From: Marinobacter sp. LV10R510-11A
Lineage (GTDB): Bacteria; Pseudomonadota; Gammaproteobacteria; Pseudomonadales; Oleiphilaceae
Assembly (NCBI RefSeq): GCF_900215155.1
Contig: NZ_LT907980.1
Location: forward strand, 3,968,001-4,032,000
DNA length: 64,000 nucleotides
Direction: 5' to 3'
Shown: one piece after another, positions 55,364-64,000 of the stretch
Layout: every line of letters begins with the position of its first letter
Position numbering within the stretch: position 1 is the stretch's first letter
The notes under the pieces: model-generated
Databases searched by the model: none
The model's input: only the letters and a program-made list of their open reading frames with translations
What the model was told of the DNA's origin: nothing
Position numbers and translations under genes: made by a program

Positions 55364-56079
55364 TGCCAATGGAAAGCCTGATGCTCAAGATCAACAAGCT
55401 CAACCAGTATTACGGCGAAAGCCACACCCTCTGGGATCTGGAGCTGGACGTACCCCAGGGCCAGTGCACCTGCGTGATGGGGCGAAACGGCGTGGGCAAG
55501 ACCACTCTGATGAAATGCATTATGGGCGAGGAAAGCGTGAAAAGCGGCTCCCTCGCGTTCGCCAAGGGCGTGGAGCTCACCAAAAAGAAAATAGAAGACC
55601 GCGCACGCCTCGGCATAGGTTACGTGCCCCAGGGTCGGCAGATCTTCCCGCTGCTGACCGTGGAAGAAAACCTCCGCACCGGCCTGGCCGTGCGCAAAGA
55701 CGGCAGCAAGGTAATCCCCGCACGGGTGTACGAATTGTTCCCGGTGCTGAAAGAAATGCGCCACCGCCGGGGCGGCGACCTTTCCGGCGGCCAGCAACAG
55801 CAGCTCACCATTGGCCGGGCGCTGGTGATTGAACCCCGCCTGCTGATTCTGGATGAGCCGGGTGAGGGCATTCAGCCCAACATCGTCGCCCAGATTGGTG
55901 AGGTTATCCGCAAGCTGATTGAGGAAGACGGCCTTACCGTGTTGCTGGTCGAGCAAAAGCTGCCGTTTGCCCGAAAATACGCCGACCGCTTCGCCATTCT
56001 GGATCGGGGCCGTCGCGTGGCCGAAGGCGAAATCGCCGGCCTGACCGATGAACTGATCAAGAAGCACCTGACGGTATGA
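55363..56079 (+). CDS. urtE: Urea ABC transporter ATPase UrtE
   Basis: A 238-residue LivF-type ATPase. LNQYYGESHTLWDLELDVPQGQ opens the domain, Walker A is GRNGVGKTT, the signature is LSGGQQQQLTIGRAL, and Walker B LLILDEPGEGIQPNIV. The first ATG (55363) follows GGGAGGAAG and is preferred; starts at 55369 and 55381 remain possible. The stop overlaps ureD by 4 bp, tying transport and urease gene sets together. Confidence 0.94.
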   Translation: MPMESLMLKINKLNQYYGESHTLWDLELDVPQGQCTCVMGRNGVGKTTLMKCIMGEESVKSGSLAFAKGVELTKKKIEDRARLGIGYVPQGRQIFPLLTVEENLRTGLAVRKDGSKVIPARVYELFPVLKEMRHRRGGDLSGGQQQQLTIGRALVIEPRLLILDEPGEGIQPNIVAQIGEVIRKLIEEDGLTVLLVEQKLPFARKYADRFAILDRGRRVAEGEIAGLTDELIKKHLTV

Positions 56080-56981
56080 CGGTTTTCCATCAGCCAAGCC
56101 AGGATTCTGGCCACCGCTTCGATTCGGAGCGGCGCTGGGCGGCCAGCTTGTCTCTGCGCTTTGAAGCAAGAGATGAAGCAAGACTCGAAGGCAAGGAGAA
56201 GCCTGTTTCCCGCCTGGTGCGCCGAAAACACCATGGCCCGTTAAGGGTTCAGCGGCCGTTCTACCCGGAAGGGCGACATGGCTGCTGCCACGTTTACCTG
56301 TTGCATCCGCCCGGTGGGCTGGTCAGCGGTGACGAGCTTCGCATCGAGGCCAGCGTCGGTGAGGGTGCCCACGTGCTGCTAACCACGCCGGCGGCTGCCA
56401 AGCTCTATAAAGCCGACAGCCACGGCGTTGCCTGGGGGCAGCACACCCGTTTGCAGGTGGCAAAAAACGGCATCCTTGAATACCTGCCCCAGGAAACCCT
56501 CGCGTTTGACGGCTCCCGAGGCGAGCAGACCACCACCATCGAACTGGAAACCGGTGCCAAATGCATCGGCTGGGAAATCCTCGCCCTCGGCCGCCCGGCC
56601 AGCAAGCTGCCGTTCGTCTCCGGCCACCTGGAACAGCGCTTTCGATTGCTGATGGATGGTCGCCCGTTATGGCTCGAACGCCAGCTGATGGACCCCACAC
56701 ATCCCCGATTCAAAGGCCACTGGGGGCAGGGCGGCGCCACCGTGCAGGCCACCCTGTGGGTTGTTGGGCTGGAAGACGAAGCCGCCGCCATCGAAGAGCT
56801 CAGGGAAACCCTGCCCGCCAACCACCGCTGGGCCGTTACCCGTCGCCGTGGCGTGGTGCTGCTGCGTTATTTGGGGCAGGAAAGAAACGAAGCCTGGGCG
56901 TTATGCCAGCAAGCCTGGGAACTGCTCAGGCCAAGACTCACCGGCCAGCAGGCCAGCGTTCCCCGAATCTGGCTGACCTGA
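56076..56981 (+). CDS. ureD: Urease accessory protein UreD
   Basis: A 301-residue protein. LVRRKHHGPLRVQRPFYPEGRHGCCHVYLLHPPGGLVSGDEL and AHVLLTTPAAAKLYKAD are the conserved UreD blocks; EYLPQETLAFDGSR and GWEILALGRPAS follow. UreD forms a scaffold with UreF and UreG on the apo-urease for nickel transfer through a tunnel. It overlaps urtE by 4 bp and precedes ureA by 69 bp. Confidence 0.94.
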   Translation: MTVFHQPSQDSGHRFDSERRWAASLSLRFEARDEARLEGKEKPVSRLVRRKHHGPLRVQRPFYPEGRHGCCHVYLLHPPGGLVSGDELRIEASVGEGAHVLLTTPAAAKLYKADSHGVAWGQHTRLQVAKNGILEYLPQETLAFDGSRGEQTTTIELETGAKCIGWEILALGRPASKLPFVSGHLEQRFRLLMDGRPLWLERQLMDPTHPRFKGHWGQGGATVQATLWVVGLEDEAAAIEELRETLPANHRWAVTRRRGVVLLRYLGQERNEAWALCQQAWELLRPRLTGQQASVPRIWLT

Positions 56982-57050
56982 GCACGCTTACCCGAACACC
57001 CTTACCCGCAAACTGCGCGAATAGCAGATTGATAAACGGAGTGACAGACC

Positions 57051-57353
57051 ATGGAATTGACGCCCAGAGACAAAGACAAACTGATGCTGTTCACCGCCGG
57101 TCTGCTGGCCGAACGCCGCAAAGCCCGTGGTCTGAAACTGAACTACCCCGAAGCCATCGCCCTGATCAGCGCTGAAATCATGGAAGGCGCCAGAGCCGGC
57201 CAATCCGTCGCGGAGCTGATGAGCAGCGGAGCAGAGATTCTGACCCGGGCCGACGTGATGGACGGCATCGCCAACATGATCCCGGAAGTGCAGGTAGAAG
57301 CCACCTTCCCGGACGGCACCAAACTCGTCACCGTTCACAACCCGATTGTATGA
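57051..57353 (+). CDS. ureA: Urease gamma subunit
   Basis: A 100-residue protein, the usual gamma-subunit length. [40 protein letters not shown] and [17 protein letters not shown] are near-invariant. GGAG at 57039-57042 fits the start. Together with UreB and UreC it forms the (abc)3 enzyme. Confidence 0.97.
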   Translation: MELTPRDKDKLMLFTAGLLAERRKARGLKLNYPEAIALISAEIMEGARAGQSVAELMSSGAEILTRADVMDGIANMIPEVQVEATFPDGTKLVTVHNPIV

Positions 57354-57363
57354 GGACCTCGCC

Positions 57364-57699
57364 ATGATTCCCGGAGAGTACAAGCTCAAAGACGGCGACA
57401 TCGAACTCTGCGAAGGCCGCGAACGCATCACCATCGACGTCGCTAACACTGGCGATCGCCCGGTTCAGATCGGCTCCCACTATCACTTCGCCGAGGCGAA
57501 TCCCGTTCTGATTTTCGATCGGGTTAAAGTAAAAGGCTACCGGCTGGACGTAGCCGCTGGCACGGCCATTCGTTTCGAGCCGGGCCAGTCGCGGCAGGTC
57601 ACCCTGATTCCCTTTGCCGGCCACCGCGAGATCTACGGTTTCCGGGGCGACGTTATGGGCAAACTCGACGTGGTGGGCAAACGGGAGGGCCAGAAATGA
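57364..57699 (+). CDS. ureB: Urease beta subunit
   Basis: A 111-residue protein from ATG 57364; an upstream TTG in frame overlaps ureA and is rejected. [46 protein letters not shown] and the region with [21 protein letters not shown] are the full beta-subunit fold. The stop overlaps the ureC start by 4 bp. Confidence 0.97.
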   Translation: MIPGEYKLKDGDIELCEGRERITIDVANTGDRPVQIGSHYHFAEANPVLIFDRVKVKGYRLDVAAGTAIRFEPGQSRQVTLIPFAGHREIYGFRGDVMGKLDVVGKREGQK

Positions 57700-59399
57700 A
57701 AATCACAAGGCAGGCTTACGCCGACATGTACGGCCCCACCGTGGGTGATCGCGTGCGGCTGGGCGATACCGAACTCTGGATTGAGGTCGAAAAAGACCAC
57801 ACCCACTACGGCGACGAAGTAAAATTCGGCGGCGGCAAAGTCATCCGCGATGGCATGGGCCAAAGCCAGCGCGCCGACGACACCGTGATGGACACCGTTA
57901 TCACCAACGCCCTGATTCTCGATTGGTGGGGCATCGTAAAAGCCGACGTTGGCCTCCAGAACGGCCGCATCGCCGCCATCGGCAAAGCTGGCAACCCCGA
58001 CACCCAGCCAGATGTAACCATCGTTATCGGCCCCGGCACCGAAATCATCGCCGGCGAAGGCAAAATCCTTACCGCCGGTGGCATCGACTCCCACATCCAC
58101 TTCATCTGCCCGCAGCAGATTGAAGAAGCCCTCATGAGCGGCATTACCACCATGCTCGGCGGCGGCACCGGCCCGGCCACCGGCACCAACGCCACCACCT
58201 GCACACCCGGTGCCTGGCACATGGGCAAAATGCTCCAGGCCGTCGACAGCCAGCCCATGAACATCGGCTTTCTGGGCAAAGGCAACGCCAGCCTGCCCGA
58301 AGCCCTGGAACTGCAAATAAAAGCCGGCGCCATCGGCCTGAAACTGCACGAAGACTGGGGCACCACCCCGGCCAGCATCGACAACTGCCTGACGGTGGCG
58401 GACAAATACGACGTACAGGTGGCCATCCACACCGACACCCTGAACGAATCCGGGTTTGTGGAAGATACCCTGGCCGCGTTCAAAGAACGCTGCATCCACA
58501 CCTACCACACCGAAGGTGCCGGAGGCGGCCACGCGCCGGACATCATCACCGCCTGCTCCAAACCCTACGTGCTGCCGTCGTCTACCAACCCCACGCGGCC
58601 CTACACCGTGAACACCATCGACGAACACCTCGACATGCTGATGGTGTGCCACCACCTGGACCCGAATATCCCCGAAGACGTCGCCTTCGCCGATTCACGC
58701 ATTCGTCGCGAGACCATCGCCGCGGAAGACATCCTGCACGACATGGGCGTTATCTCGATGATCGTCTCTGATTCCCAGGCCATGGGCCGGGTGGGCGAAG
58801 TGGTGTGCCGCACCTGGCAAACCGCCCACAAGATGAAAGTTCAGCGCGGCCTGCTGCCGGAAGACGAAAGCCTGGGCGCCGACAACTTCCGCGCCAAACG
58901 CTACATCGCCAAGTACACCATCAACCCCGCCATCACCCACGGCATTGGCCACGAAGTGGGCTCGGTAGAAGTGGGCAAGCTGGCGGACCTGGTGCTTTGG
59001 AACCCAGCGTTTTTCGGCGTAAAGCCGGCCCTTATCGTGAAAGGCGGCATGATTGCAGCCGCGCCCATGGGTGACCCTAACGCTTCTATCCCCACGCCCC
59101 AGCCCGTGCACTACCGCCTGATGTTTGGCGCTTTCGGCAAAGCGGCCAGCGCCACGCGCCTGACGTTCGTCAGCCAGGCTGCGTTAGATGCCGGCGTTGG
59201 CAAAGCACTGGGCCTGGACAGCCCGCTGGCGGCCTGCAAAAACGTGCGGCAGGTGCGTAAAGCCGACATGAAACTGAACGACGCCTGCCCGCACATCACC
59301 GTAGACCCGCAAACCTACGAAGTGTACGCAGACGGCGAACTGCTCACCTGCGAGCCGGCCTCTGAATTGCCGCTGGCTCAGCGCTACCACCTGTTCTGA
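57696..59399 (+). CDS. ureC: Urease alpha (catalytic) subunit
   Basis: A 567-residue protein. Nickel-site ligands are His133 and His135 ([11 protein letters not shown]), the carbamylated Lys216 (GLKLHEDWG), the later His pair in [10 protein letters not shown] and [15 protein letters not shown], and Asp in [12 protein letters not shown]. The flap motif around [20 protein letters not shown] is intact. It hydrolyses urea to ammonia and carbamate in the cytoplasm. All active-site residues are in place, so an active enzyme is expected. Confidence 0.98.
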   Translation: MKITRQAYADMYGPTVGDRVRLGDTELWIEVEKDHTHYGDEVKFGGGKVIRDGMGQSQRADDTVMDTVITNALILDWWGIVKADVGLQNGRIAAIGKAGNPDTQPDVTIVIGPGTEIIAGEGKILTAGGIDSHIHFICPQQIEEALMSGITTMLGGGTGPATGTNATTCTPGAWHMGKMLQAVDSQPMNIGFLGKGNASLPEALELQIKAGAIGLKLHEDWGTTPASIDNCLTVADKYDVQVAIHTDTLNESGFVEDTLAAFKERCIHTYHTEGAGGGHAPDIITACSKPYVLPSSTNPTRPYTVNTIDEHLDMLMVCHHLDPNIPEDVAFADSRIRRETIAAEDILHDMGVISMIVSDSQAMGRVGEVVCRTWQTAHKMKVQRGLLPEDESLGADNFRAKRYIAKYTINPAITHGIGHEVGSVEVGKLADLVLWNPAFFGVKPALIVKGGMIAAAPMGDPNASIPTPQPVHYRLMFGAFGKAASATRLTFVSQAALDAGVGKALGLDSPLAACKNVRQVRKADMKLNDACPHITVDPQTYEVYADGELLTCEPASELPLAQRYHLF

Positions 59400-59419
59400 G
59401 CCGAAACCCGGAGAATTTT

Positions 59420-59914
59420 ATGTTGGAACTAACTAAACGCATCGCCAACGCGGAAGCCGCCGAAATCTACGATAACCTCACCCTGCCTTACGAGCTGCGC
59501 ATGCGAGGCCGGTTGCGAACCACCACAGAAACCAGCCAGGACGTTGGGCTGTTTCTGGATCGTGGCCCGGTACTGCGTGATGGCGACCTGCTGCAAGCTC
59601 GATCCGGCGAAGTTATTCGCATTCGCGCCGCCGAGGAGCCGGTGGTTACCGCACGCCTTGCCGCTGGCCTGCCGCTGGCTCGCCTGTGCTACCACCTGGG
59701 CAATCGCCACGTGTCCCTCGCCATTGGCGAGGACGATCAGGGCGGCTGGATTCGCTTTCCACCAGACCATGTACTGGAAGAGCTGGCAGAACGCCTGGGT
59801 GCCACTCTTGTGCACCACAGCGCCAAGTTCGACCCCGAGCCAGGCGCTTACTCCAAGGCCGGGCAGCCCGATAACCACCATGGGCACAACCATGATCATG
59901 CTCACAGCCACTGA
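59420..59914 (+). CDS. ureE: Urease accessory nickel chaperone UreE
   Basis: A 164-residue protein. LPYELRMRGRLRTTTETSQDVGLFLDRGPVLRDGDLL is the peptide-binding N domain; LCYHLGNRHVSLAI holds the central nickel-binding His of the dimer interface. A histidine-rich tail (NHHGHNHDHAHSH) adds nickel storage. It overlaps ureF slightly. Confidence 0.95.
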   Translation: MLELTKRIANAEAAEIYDNLTLPYELRMRGRLRTTTETSQDVGLFLDRGPVLRDGDLLQARSGEVIRIRAAEEPVVTARLAAGLPLARLCYHLGNRHVSLAIGEDDQGGWIRFPPDHVLEELAERLGATLVHHSAKFDPEPGAYSKAGQPDNHHGHNHDHAHSH

Positions 59915-60599
59915 CAGCCAACTAAGCGCAGCCAACGACCTGGCATTGCTGGGCCTGATGCAATTGGTGAGCCCGGCGCTGCCCATCGGCGCCTTTGCCT
60001 GGTCCCAAGGGCTGGAAAGCGCCTTTGAGCTCGGTTGGGTAGATAGCGAAACGGACTTGCAGCAATGGCTGGAGGGCGTTCTGGAAGATGGCCTGAGCCG
60101 TTGCGAACTGCCCCTGCTGATGCGCTTGCAAACGGCCTGGGCCGCCGATGATGCGGAGGCGATTGCACAGTGGAACAACTGGCTGCACGCCACCCGGGAA
60201 ACCGCCGAACTGAGCGACGAAGACACCCGCCTTGGCGCTGCTCTGGTAACCCTGCTGCGCAACCTGGGCCTGCTGCCGGATGCCAGCCTGATCCCGCACG
60301 AACCCGGTTACATCACCATGTTCGCCTGGGTGGCGCACCACCGGAAGGTGCCCGAGCGCCAGACCTTACTCGGCTTCGCCTGGGCCTGGCTGGAAAACCA
60401 GCTGGCGGCTGCCTGCAAGGCGCTGCCTCTTGGCCATACCGCCGCCCAACGCATCACCGAACACATGCGCCCGTTATTGGTAACCGCTGTAGAGACAGCT
60501 CTTCAGCGGGACGACGAGGAACTTGGCCCGATCCTGCCCGGCCTGGCCCTCGGCAGCGCCTTACACGAAACCCAGTATTCACGGCTTTTCAGAAGCTGA
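59898..60599 (+). CDS. ureF: Urease accessory protein UreF
   Basis: A 233-residue all-helical protein starting inside the end of ureE (ATG 59898; 59892 and 59880 are alternatives). LALLGLMQLVSPALPIGAFAWSQGLESAFELGWV is the UreF signature; EPGYITMFAWVAHHRKVPERQTLLGFAWAWLENQLAAACKALPLGHTAAQRI follows. UreF links UreD and UreG and controls GTP-dependent nickel insertion. Confidence 0.95.
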   Translation: MLTATDSQLSAANDLALLGLMQLVSPALPIGAFAWSQGLESAFELGWVDSETDLQQWLEGVLEDGLSRCELPLLMRLQTAWAADDAEAIAQWNNWLHATRETAELSDEDTRLGAALVTLLRNLGLLPDASLIPHEPGYITMFAWVAHHRKVPERQTLLGFAWAWLENQLAAACKALPLGHTAAQRITEHMRPLLVTAVETALQRDDEELGPILPGLALGSALHETQYSRLFRS

Positions 60600-60638
60600 A
60601 GAACAAACGCTGATTACAAGAGAAACGGAGAACACGCC

Positions 60639-61277
60639 ATGAAACATTGTTTGAGAGTTGGAGTGGGTGGCCCGGTTGGCTCCGGCAAAACCGCCCTGTT
60701 GCGCCAGCTGTGCAGTGCCCTGAAAGACCACTACGACATCGCCGTGGTCACCAACGACATCTACACAAGAGAGGACGCCGACTTCCTGCTGAAGCACGAC
60801 GCCCTGCCGGCCGACCGCATCCTCGGCGTGGAAACCGGCGGCTGCCCGCACACCGCCATCCGGGAAGATGCCTCCATGAACCTGGCAGCCATCGACGACC
60901 TGCAAAGCCGACACCCCAACCTGGAACTGGTGATGGTGGAATCCGGCGGCGACAACCTATCGGCCACCTTCAGCCCGGAACTGTCTGACCTCACCCTGTA
61001 CGTGATCGACGTATCCGCAGGCGACAAAATTCCCCGCAAAGGCGGCCCCGGCATCACCAAATCCGACCTGCTGATCATCAACAAGATCGACATCGCCGAA
61101 TACGTCCACGCCTCGCTGGGCGTGATGGAGCGGGACTCCAAAATGATGCGGGGCGAACGGCCGTTTGTGTTTGCCAACCTTTACGACGGGGTAGGGCTGG
61201 AGACCATTATCAGCTTTATTTTGGAAAGGGGCATGTTGCCCGAAAGACGCCCGAACAAAGTCGCCGAAATCGCTTGA
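60639..61277 (+). CDS. ureG: Urease accessory GTPase UreG
   Basis: A 212-residue SIMIBI GTPase. P-loop GGPVGSGKT (residues 10-18), [15 protein letters not shown], the CPH nickel motif in [31 protein letters not shown], and NKIDIAEYV (guanine specificity NKxD). Powers nickel delivery. 39 bp after ureF, with a GGAG-type site. Confidence 0.97.
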   Translation: MKHCLRVGVGGPVGSGKTALLRQLCSALKDHYDIAVVTNDIYTREDADFLLKHDALPADRILGVETGGCPHTAIREDASMNLAAIDDLQSRHPNLELVMVESGGDNLSATFSPELSDLTLYVIDVSAGDKIPRKGGPGITKSDLLIINKIDIAEYVHASLGVMERDSKMMRGERPFVFANLYDGVGLETIISFILERGMLPERRPNKVAEIA

Positions 61278-61305
61278 GACAAACTTAAGACAAAGGAGAA
61301 CGACC

Positions 61306-61893
61306 ATGACAAAACTCACACGACTACTGATGGCCACCGGCCTGATGGTTACCGCCACAGCCGCCTCCGCCCACGCAGGCCACGACGCAGGCCACGACGC
61401 AGGCACCGGCTTCACCAGCGGCCTGTTACACCCCATGCTGGGCCTAGACCATTTACTGGCCATGGTTGCCATCGGCTTCTGGAGCGTGCGCCAGAGCGCC
61501 ACCCTGAAAAACAGCACACCGCTGTTCGTCATCGGCGGCATGATCCTCGGTGCCGGTATCGCCTGGGGTGGCCTGAGCCTGCCCGGCGTGGAAACCGGTA
61601 TTGCACTCTCGGTGCTGCTGGCGGGTATTCTGATTGCCACCATGGCCAAGCTGCCGACCGCAGTGGGTGGCTCACTGGTTGCGGCGTTTATGGTGTTTCA
61701 TGGTTTTGCCCATGGGGCTGAGATGCCGGCAGGAGCGACGTTGGTGGCTTACTTTGCTGGGTTCTCCGTTGCGACGCTGGCGCTTACCTTTGCTGGATGT
61801 GGGTTTGGGGCATTGTTGCTGAAATCCGACAGCCGGATCACCCGCGCCATTGGCGCTGTGTTGGTAGGCGCGGGCGTAATGTTCGCTGGGTAA
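61306..61893 (+). CDS. ureJ: HupE/UreJ family nickel-related membrane protein
   Basis: A 195-residue protein with a signal-like start (LLMATGLMVTATAASAHAGH) and six helices. HPMLGLDHLLAMVAIGFWS is the HupE/UreJ nickel-binding motif (H-P...G-x-D-H-L); FHGFAHGAEMP supplies the second His pair. A short His-rich stretch (HAGHDAGHDAG) follows the signal. Probably imports or handles nickel. Last gene of the ureDABCEFG-J run. Confidence 0.9.
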   Translation: MTKLTRLLMATGLMVTATAASAHAGHDAGHDAGTGFTSGLLHPMLGLDHLLAMVAIGFWSVRQSATLKNSTPLFVIGGMILGAGIAWGGLSLPGVETGIALSVLLAGILIATMAKLPTAVGGSLVAAFMVFHGFAHGAEMPAGATLVAYFAGFSVATLALTFAGCGFGALLLKSDSRITRAIGAVLVGAGVMFAG

Positions 61894-61977
61894 ACCGGGC
61901 GGTTTGTGACCGTGAGATGGTTACAATCGTTGCTTTTAACTTCTTCCCTGGATGGGGGCTTGGTTGTTGTGTTCATA

Positions 61978-63474
61978 TCAAGCCTTCTCTCCCAGCCCTG
62001 CCAAAACCTCCCGAAAACTATTCAGCCCGGCCTCCAGATTCTCAATGATTTCTTCAGCCAGTTCGTCCGGCTCTGGCAGGTTGTCCAGGTCGGTCAGGCT
62101 TTTGTCTTTTAGCCAGAACACATCCAGGCTGGTTTTGTCGCGGGCAACCAGTTCCTCGTAACTGTACTTGCGCCAACGGCCATCAGGGTTGGTGTCTGGA
62201 TGCCAGGTTTCAGCGCGTTTCTGCCGGTTCGCCGGATTGTAACAGGCGATAAAGTCGACCATATCCTCGTAGCGCAGGGGCTTTTTCTTCAGCGTGTGAT
62301 GCACATTGGTGCGGTAATCGTAAAACCAGACCTCTTTCGTCCAAGGGCTTGGGCTGGCCGTCTGGTTATCAAAAAACAGAATGTTTGCCTTCACGCCTTG
62401 GGCGTAAAAGATTCCGGTGGGCAGGCGTAAAATGGTGTGCAGGTCAGTATTCTCCAGCAGCTTCCTGCGGATGGTTTCACCGGCACCGCCTTCAAACAGC
62501 ACGTTATCCGGTACTACCACTGCGGCCTTGCCGGTGGTTTTCAGCATGCTCCGGATATGCTGTACAAAGTTGAGCTGCTTGTTCGAAGTAGTGGCCCAGA
62601 AATCCTGGCGGTTGTAGGTCAGGTCATCGGTTTCCTGTTCGCCTTCCTCATTGGTAAAGCTCATGGAGCTTTTCTTGCCGAAGGGCGGGTTGGCCAGCAC
62701 ATAGTCGAAACTTCGAGGGCTAGCGGCCACCAGGGCGTCGTTAGGCGACACCAGGCTATCACCGTCAATCTCTCCAATGTTGTGCAGGAACATGTTCATC
62801 AGGCACATGCGGCGAGTGTTGGCGACAATCTCGTTGCCGAAGAAGGTGTCATGCTTGATAAAGCTCTTCTGCGCCTTGTCCAGCTGGTAATTCTGTGGGT
62901 CGGTCAGAAAATCGTATGCTGCAAGAAAAAATCCACCCGTGCCACAGGCCGGGTCGGCGATAGTCTTGCTTGGCTCTGGGCGTAAACAGTCCACCATCGC
63001 CCGGATCAAAGCGCGCGGGGTGAAGTATTGGCCAGCACCCGACTTGGTATCTTCGGCATTTTTTTCCAGCAGACCCTCGTAGATATCGCCCTTGACGTCC
63101 GCACCCATGACCACCCACTGGGTGCTGTCGACCATATCAATCAGGCGATAGAGTTTGGCTGGGTCCTGGATCTTGTTCTGCGCCTTGGTAAAAATTTGGC
63201 CGAGCATTCCCTTTTGGGTACCCAGTGCCCGTAGCAGCTCCACGTAGAGCACTTCAAGCTCCGCACCCTTTTTGGTTTTCAGCGTATGCCAGCGGTACTG
63301 TTCCGGAATGCCGACATCACGGTTGTAAGGTGGCTTGGCGTACTCATCTGCCATCTTCAGGAAGATCAGGTAAGTCAGCTGTTCCAGATAATCTCCATAG
63401 CCAACGCCGTCGTCACGCAGAGTGGTGCAGAAACTCCATACTTTGGAAATAATCGGGGCACTTGCCGGGCTCAT
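61978..63474 (-). CDS. hsdM: Type I restriction-modification DNA methylase subunit
   Basis: A 498-residue N6-adenine methylase. The N-terminal helical domain starts IISKVWSFCTTLRDDGVGYGDYLEQLTYLIFLKM. GQYFTPRALIRAMVD leads into motif I DPACGTGGFFLAAYDF, and the catalytic motif IV is NPPFG (VLANPPFGKKSS). The ATG overlaps the stop of the preceding RhuM-like gene (ATGA). The convergent ureJ end lies 84 bp away. No hsdS or hsdR gene is present in the window; they would have to lie upstream past the edge or be missing. Confidence 0.93.
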   Translation of the reverse strand: MSPASAPIISKVWSFCTTLRDDGVGYGDYLEQLTYLIFLKMADEYAKPPYNRDVGIPEQYRWHTLKTKKGAELEVLYVELLRALGTQKGMLGQIFTKAQNKIQDPAKLYRLIDMVDSTQWVVMGADVKGDIYEGLLEKNAEDTKSGAGQYFTPRALIRAMVDCLRPEPSKTIADPACGTGGFFLAAYDFLTDPQNYQLDKAQKSFIKHDTFFGNEIVANTRRMCLMNMFLHNIGEIDGDSLVSPNDALVAASPRSFDYVLANPPFGKKSSMSFTNEEGEQETDDLTYNRQDFWATTSNKQLNFVQHIRSMLKTTGKAAVVVPDNVLFEGGAGETIRRKLLENTDLHTILRLPTGIFYAQGVKANILFFDNQTASPSPWTKEVWFYDYRTNVHHTLKKKPLRYEDMVDFIACYNPANRQKRAETWHPDTNPDGRWRKYSYEELVARDKTSLDVFWLKDKSLTDLDNLPEPDELAEEIIENLEAGLNSFREVLAGLGEKA

Positions 63475-64000
63475 TCAGCTGAATCCTTATCGGTTAAGTC
63501 GTTATCTGCCGTGTTATCGCTGTTTTTGATCAGCTTATCGAAGTCGCTCTCGAACAAGCGGTCCTGGATGATACGGTACTTTTCGAATTCACTTTCGGCG
63601 TATTGGCGGGCCAACGCGGCGCTGATGCTGCCGTTGTCCTGCAGAATATCGCGTTCATCAAACTGTAAAAAGGCATCCATGCGTTTCGCCCAATCTTCCA
63701 TCGTCATCGGAATTTTACGCTTGGCGCGGTCTTCCGCCAGCTCAAGGTAGGCGTTCACGATTCTGCCCAGGGAATCTAGCTCATCCTTGCTCAGATAATT
63801 TTTCGCCGTACTCACATCGGTCTTGAGAATCTTGCCCTCAGGCGCCTTGGTCCAACTGGTCAGCCCCATATTCGGCTTGCTGCTGTCGGCACGCAGCTTT
63901 ACCAGTTCGGCCGCGGTATGGCCATGGATGGCGTAATGCAGTTTGTTCTGCACCTTGGCAAAGAAGGTCTTAGTGGTTGGCGCCTCACCGTTGTAATCCA
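63471..64000 (-). CDS. rhuM: RhuM family protein, partial (5' end outside window)
   Basis: About 176 C-terminal residues. DYNGEAPTTKTFFAKVQNKLHYAIHGHTAAELV, MGLTSWTKAPEGKILKTDVSTAKNYLSKDEL and LAEDRAKRKIPMTMEDWAKRMDAFLQFDE are the classic RhuM C-terminal blocks. RhuM proteins are frequent companions of type I restriction genes and are named from a Salmonella pathogenicity island; the function is unclear. It overlaps hsdM by 4 bp. Confidence 0.9.
   Translation of the reverse strand, partial: DYNGEAPTTKTFFAKVQNKLHYAIHGHTAAELVKLRADSSKPNMGLTSWTKAPEGKILKTDVSTAKNYLSKDELDSLGRIVNAYLELAEDRAKRKIPMTMEDWAKRMDAFLQFDERDILQDNGSISAALARQYAESEFEKYRIIQDRLFESDFDKLIKNSDNTADNDLTDKDSAE

Noticed and set aside
61894..61977. 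Terminator between ureJ and hsdM
   Set aside because: AAACC-GGGC-GGTTT forms a short stem but has no T run; too weak to list.
1..64000. tRNA or rRNA genes
   Set aside because: No cloverleaf or ribosomal RNA segment was recognised by eye in any gap.

Overview
The window looks like the chromosome of a marine gammaproteobacterium, most likely Marinobacter or a close relative. This is judged from protein flavour and gene order (SahR-type metK-ahcY-metF cluster; tkt-epd-pgk-fba; urtABCDE-ureDABCEFG-ureJ); no database search was possible. The two ends are well-kept core metabolism. The middle (about 10.2-49.6 kb) is a mosaic of integron cassettes, insertion sequences, duplicated fragments and decaying genes.

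Layout. 1-4.4 kb: methyl cycle genes on the minus strand (metF partial, ahcY, metK) and an ArsR-methyltransferase regulator of SahR type. The same 20-bp palindrome lies in front of metK and in front of the regulator. 4.6-10.1 kb: tkt, epd, pgk and fba on the plus strand, closed by a terminator. 10.2-27.6 kb: a cassette array with about seven recognisable attC-like sites, several weaker or broken ones and no integrase gene in the window (a CALIN-like array). Cargo includes an Mrr-nuclease/STAND ATPase, a DUF2971 protein, a membrane-anchored protein, two related cassettes without a clear gene, a Pycsar pair (membrane effector plus pyrimidine-type cyclase), small hypothetical proteins, and a two-gene glycan cassette with a GT25/GH16 fusion. 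The array is interrupted by an IS91-type element with a tyrosine recombinase, an IS30 and an IS1182 element.

26.6-42.2 kb: an M14 carboxypeptidase, an acyl-CoA synthetase, a DinD/BRO-like gene with a deletion, and a metallophosphoesterase present as one full copy, one internally deleted copy and two remnants. Duplicated scraps of the M14 and PLDc_N genes also occur here. Other genes are YgjV, TauE/SafE, an ABM-domain protein, a broken IS1595, a frameshifted methyltransferase, CsaA, a DMT exporter with an AraC regulator, and a PaoABC-like oxidoreductase whose third subunit is cut and fused to a peroxiredoxin-glutaredoxin tail. 42.5-49.5 kb: an IS66 element splitting a DUF4112 gene (8-bp target duplication), a VF530-type protein, an M23 peptidase and a decaying GGDEF/EAL gene.

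49.7-61.9 kb: an orphan ParD antitoxin, then the urea system. A sigma-54-like promoter precedes urtA; UrtABCDE import urea, UreABC hydrolyse it, UreDEFG load nickel and UreJ probably moves nickel. 62.0-64.0 kb: a type I DNA methylase gene (hsdM) and a RhuM-like gene that runs off the end, both on the minus strand.

The strongest candidates for new biology are the defence-type cassettes (Mrr-STAND and Pycsar) and the GT25-GH16 fusion cassette, all between attC-like sites.
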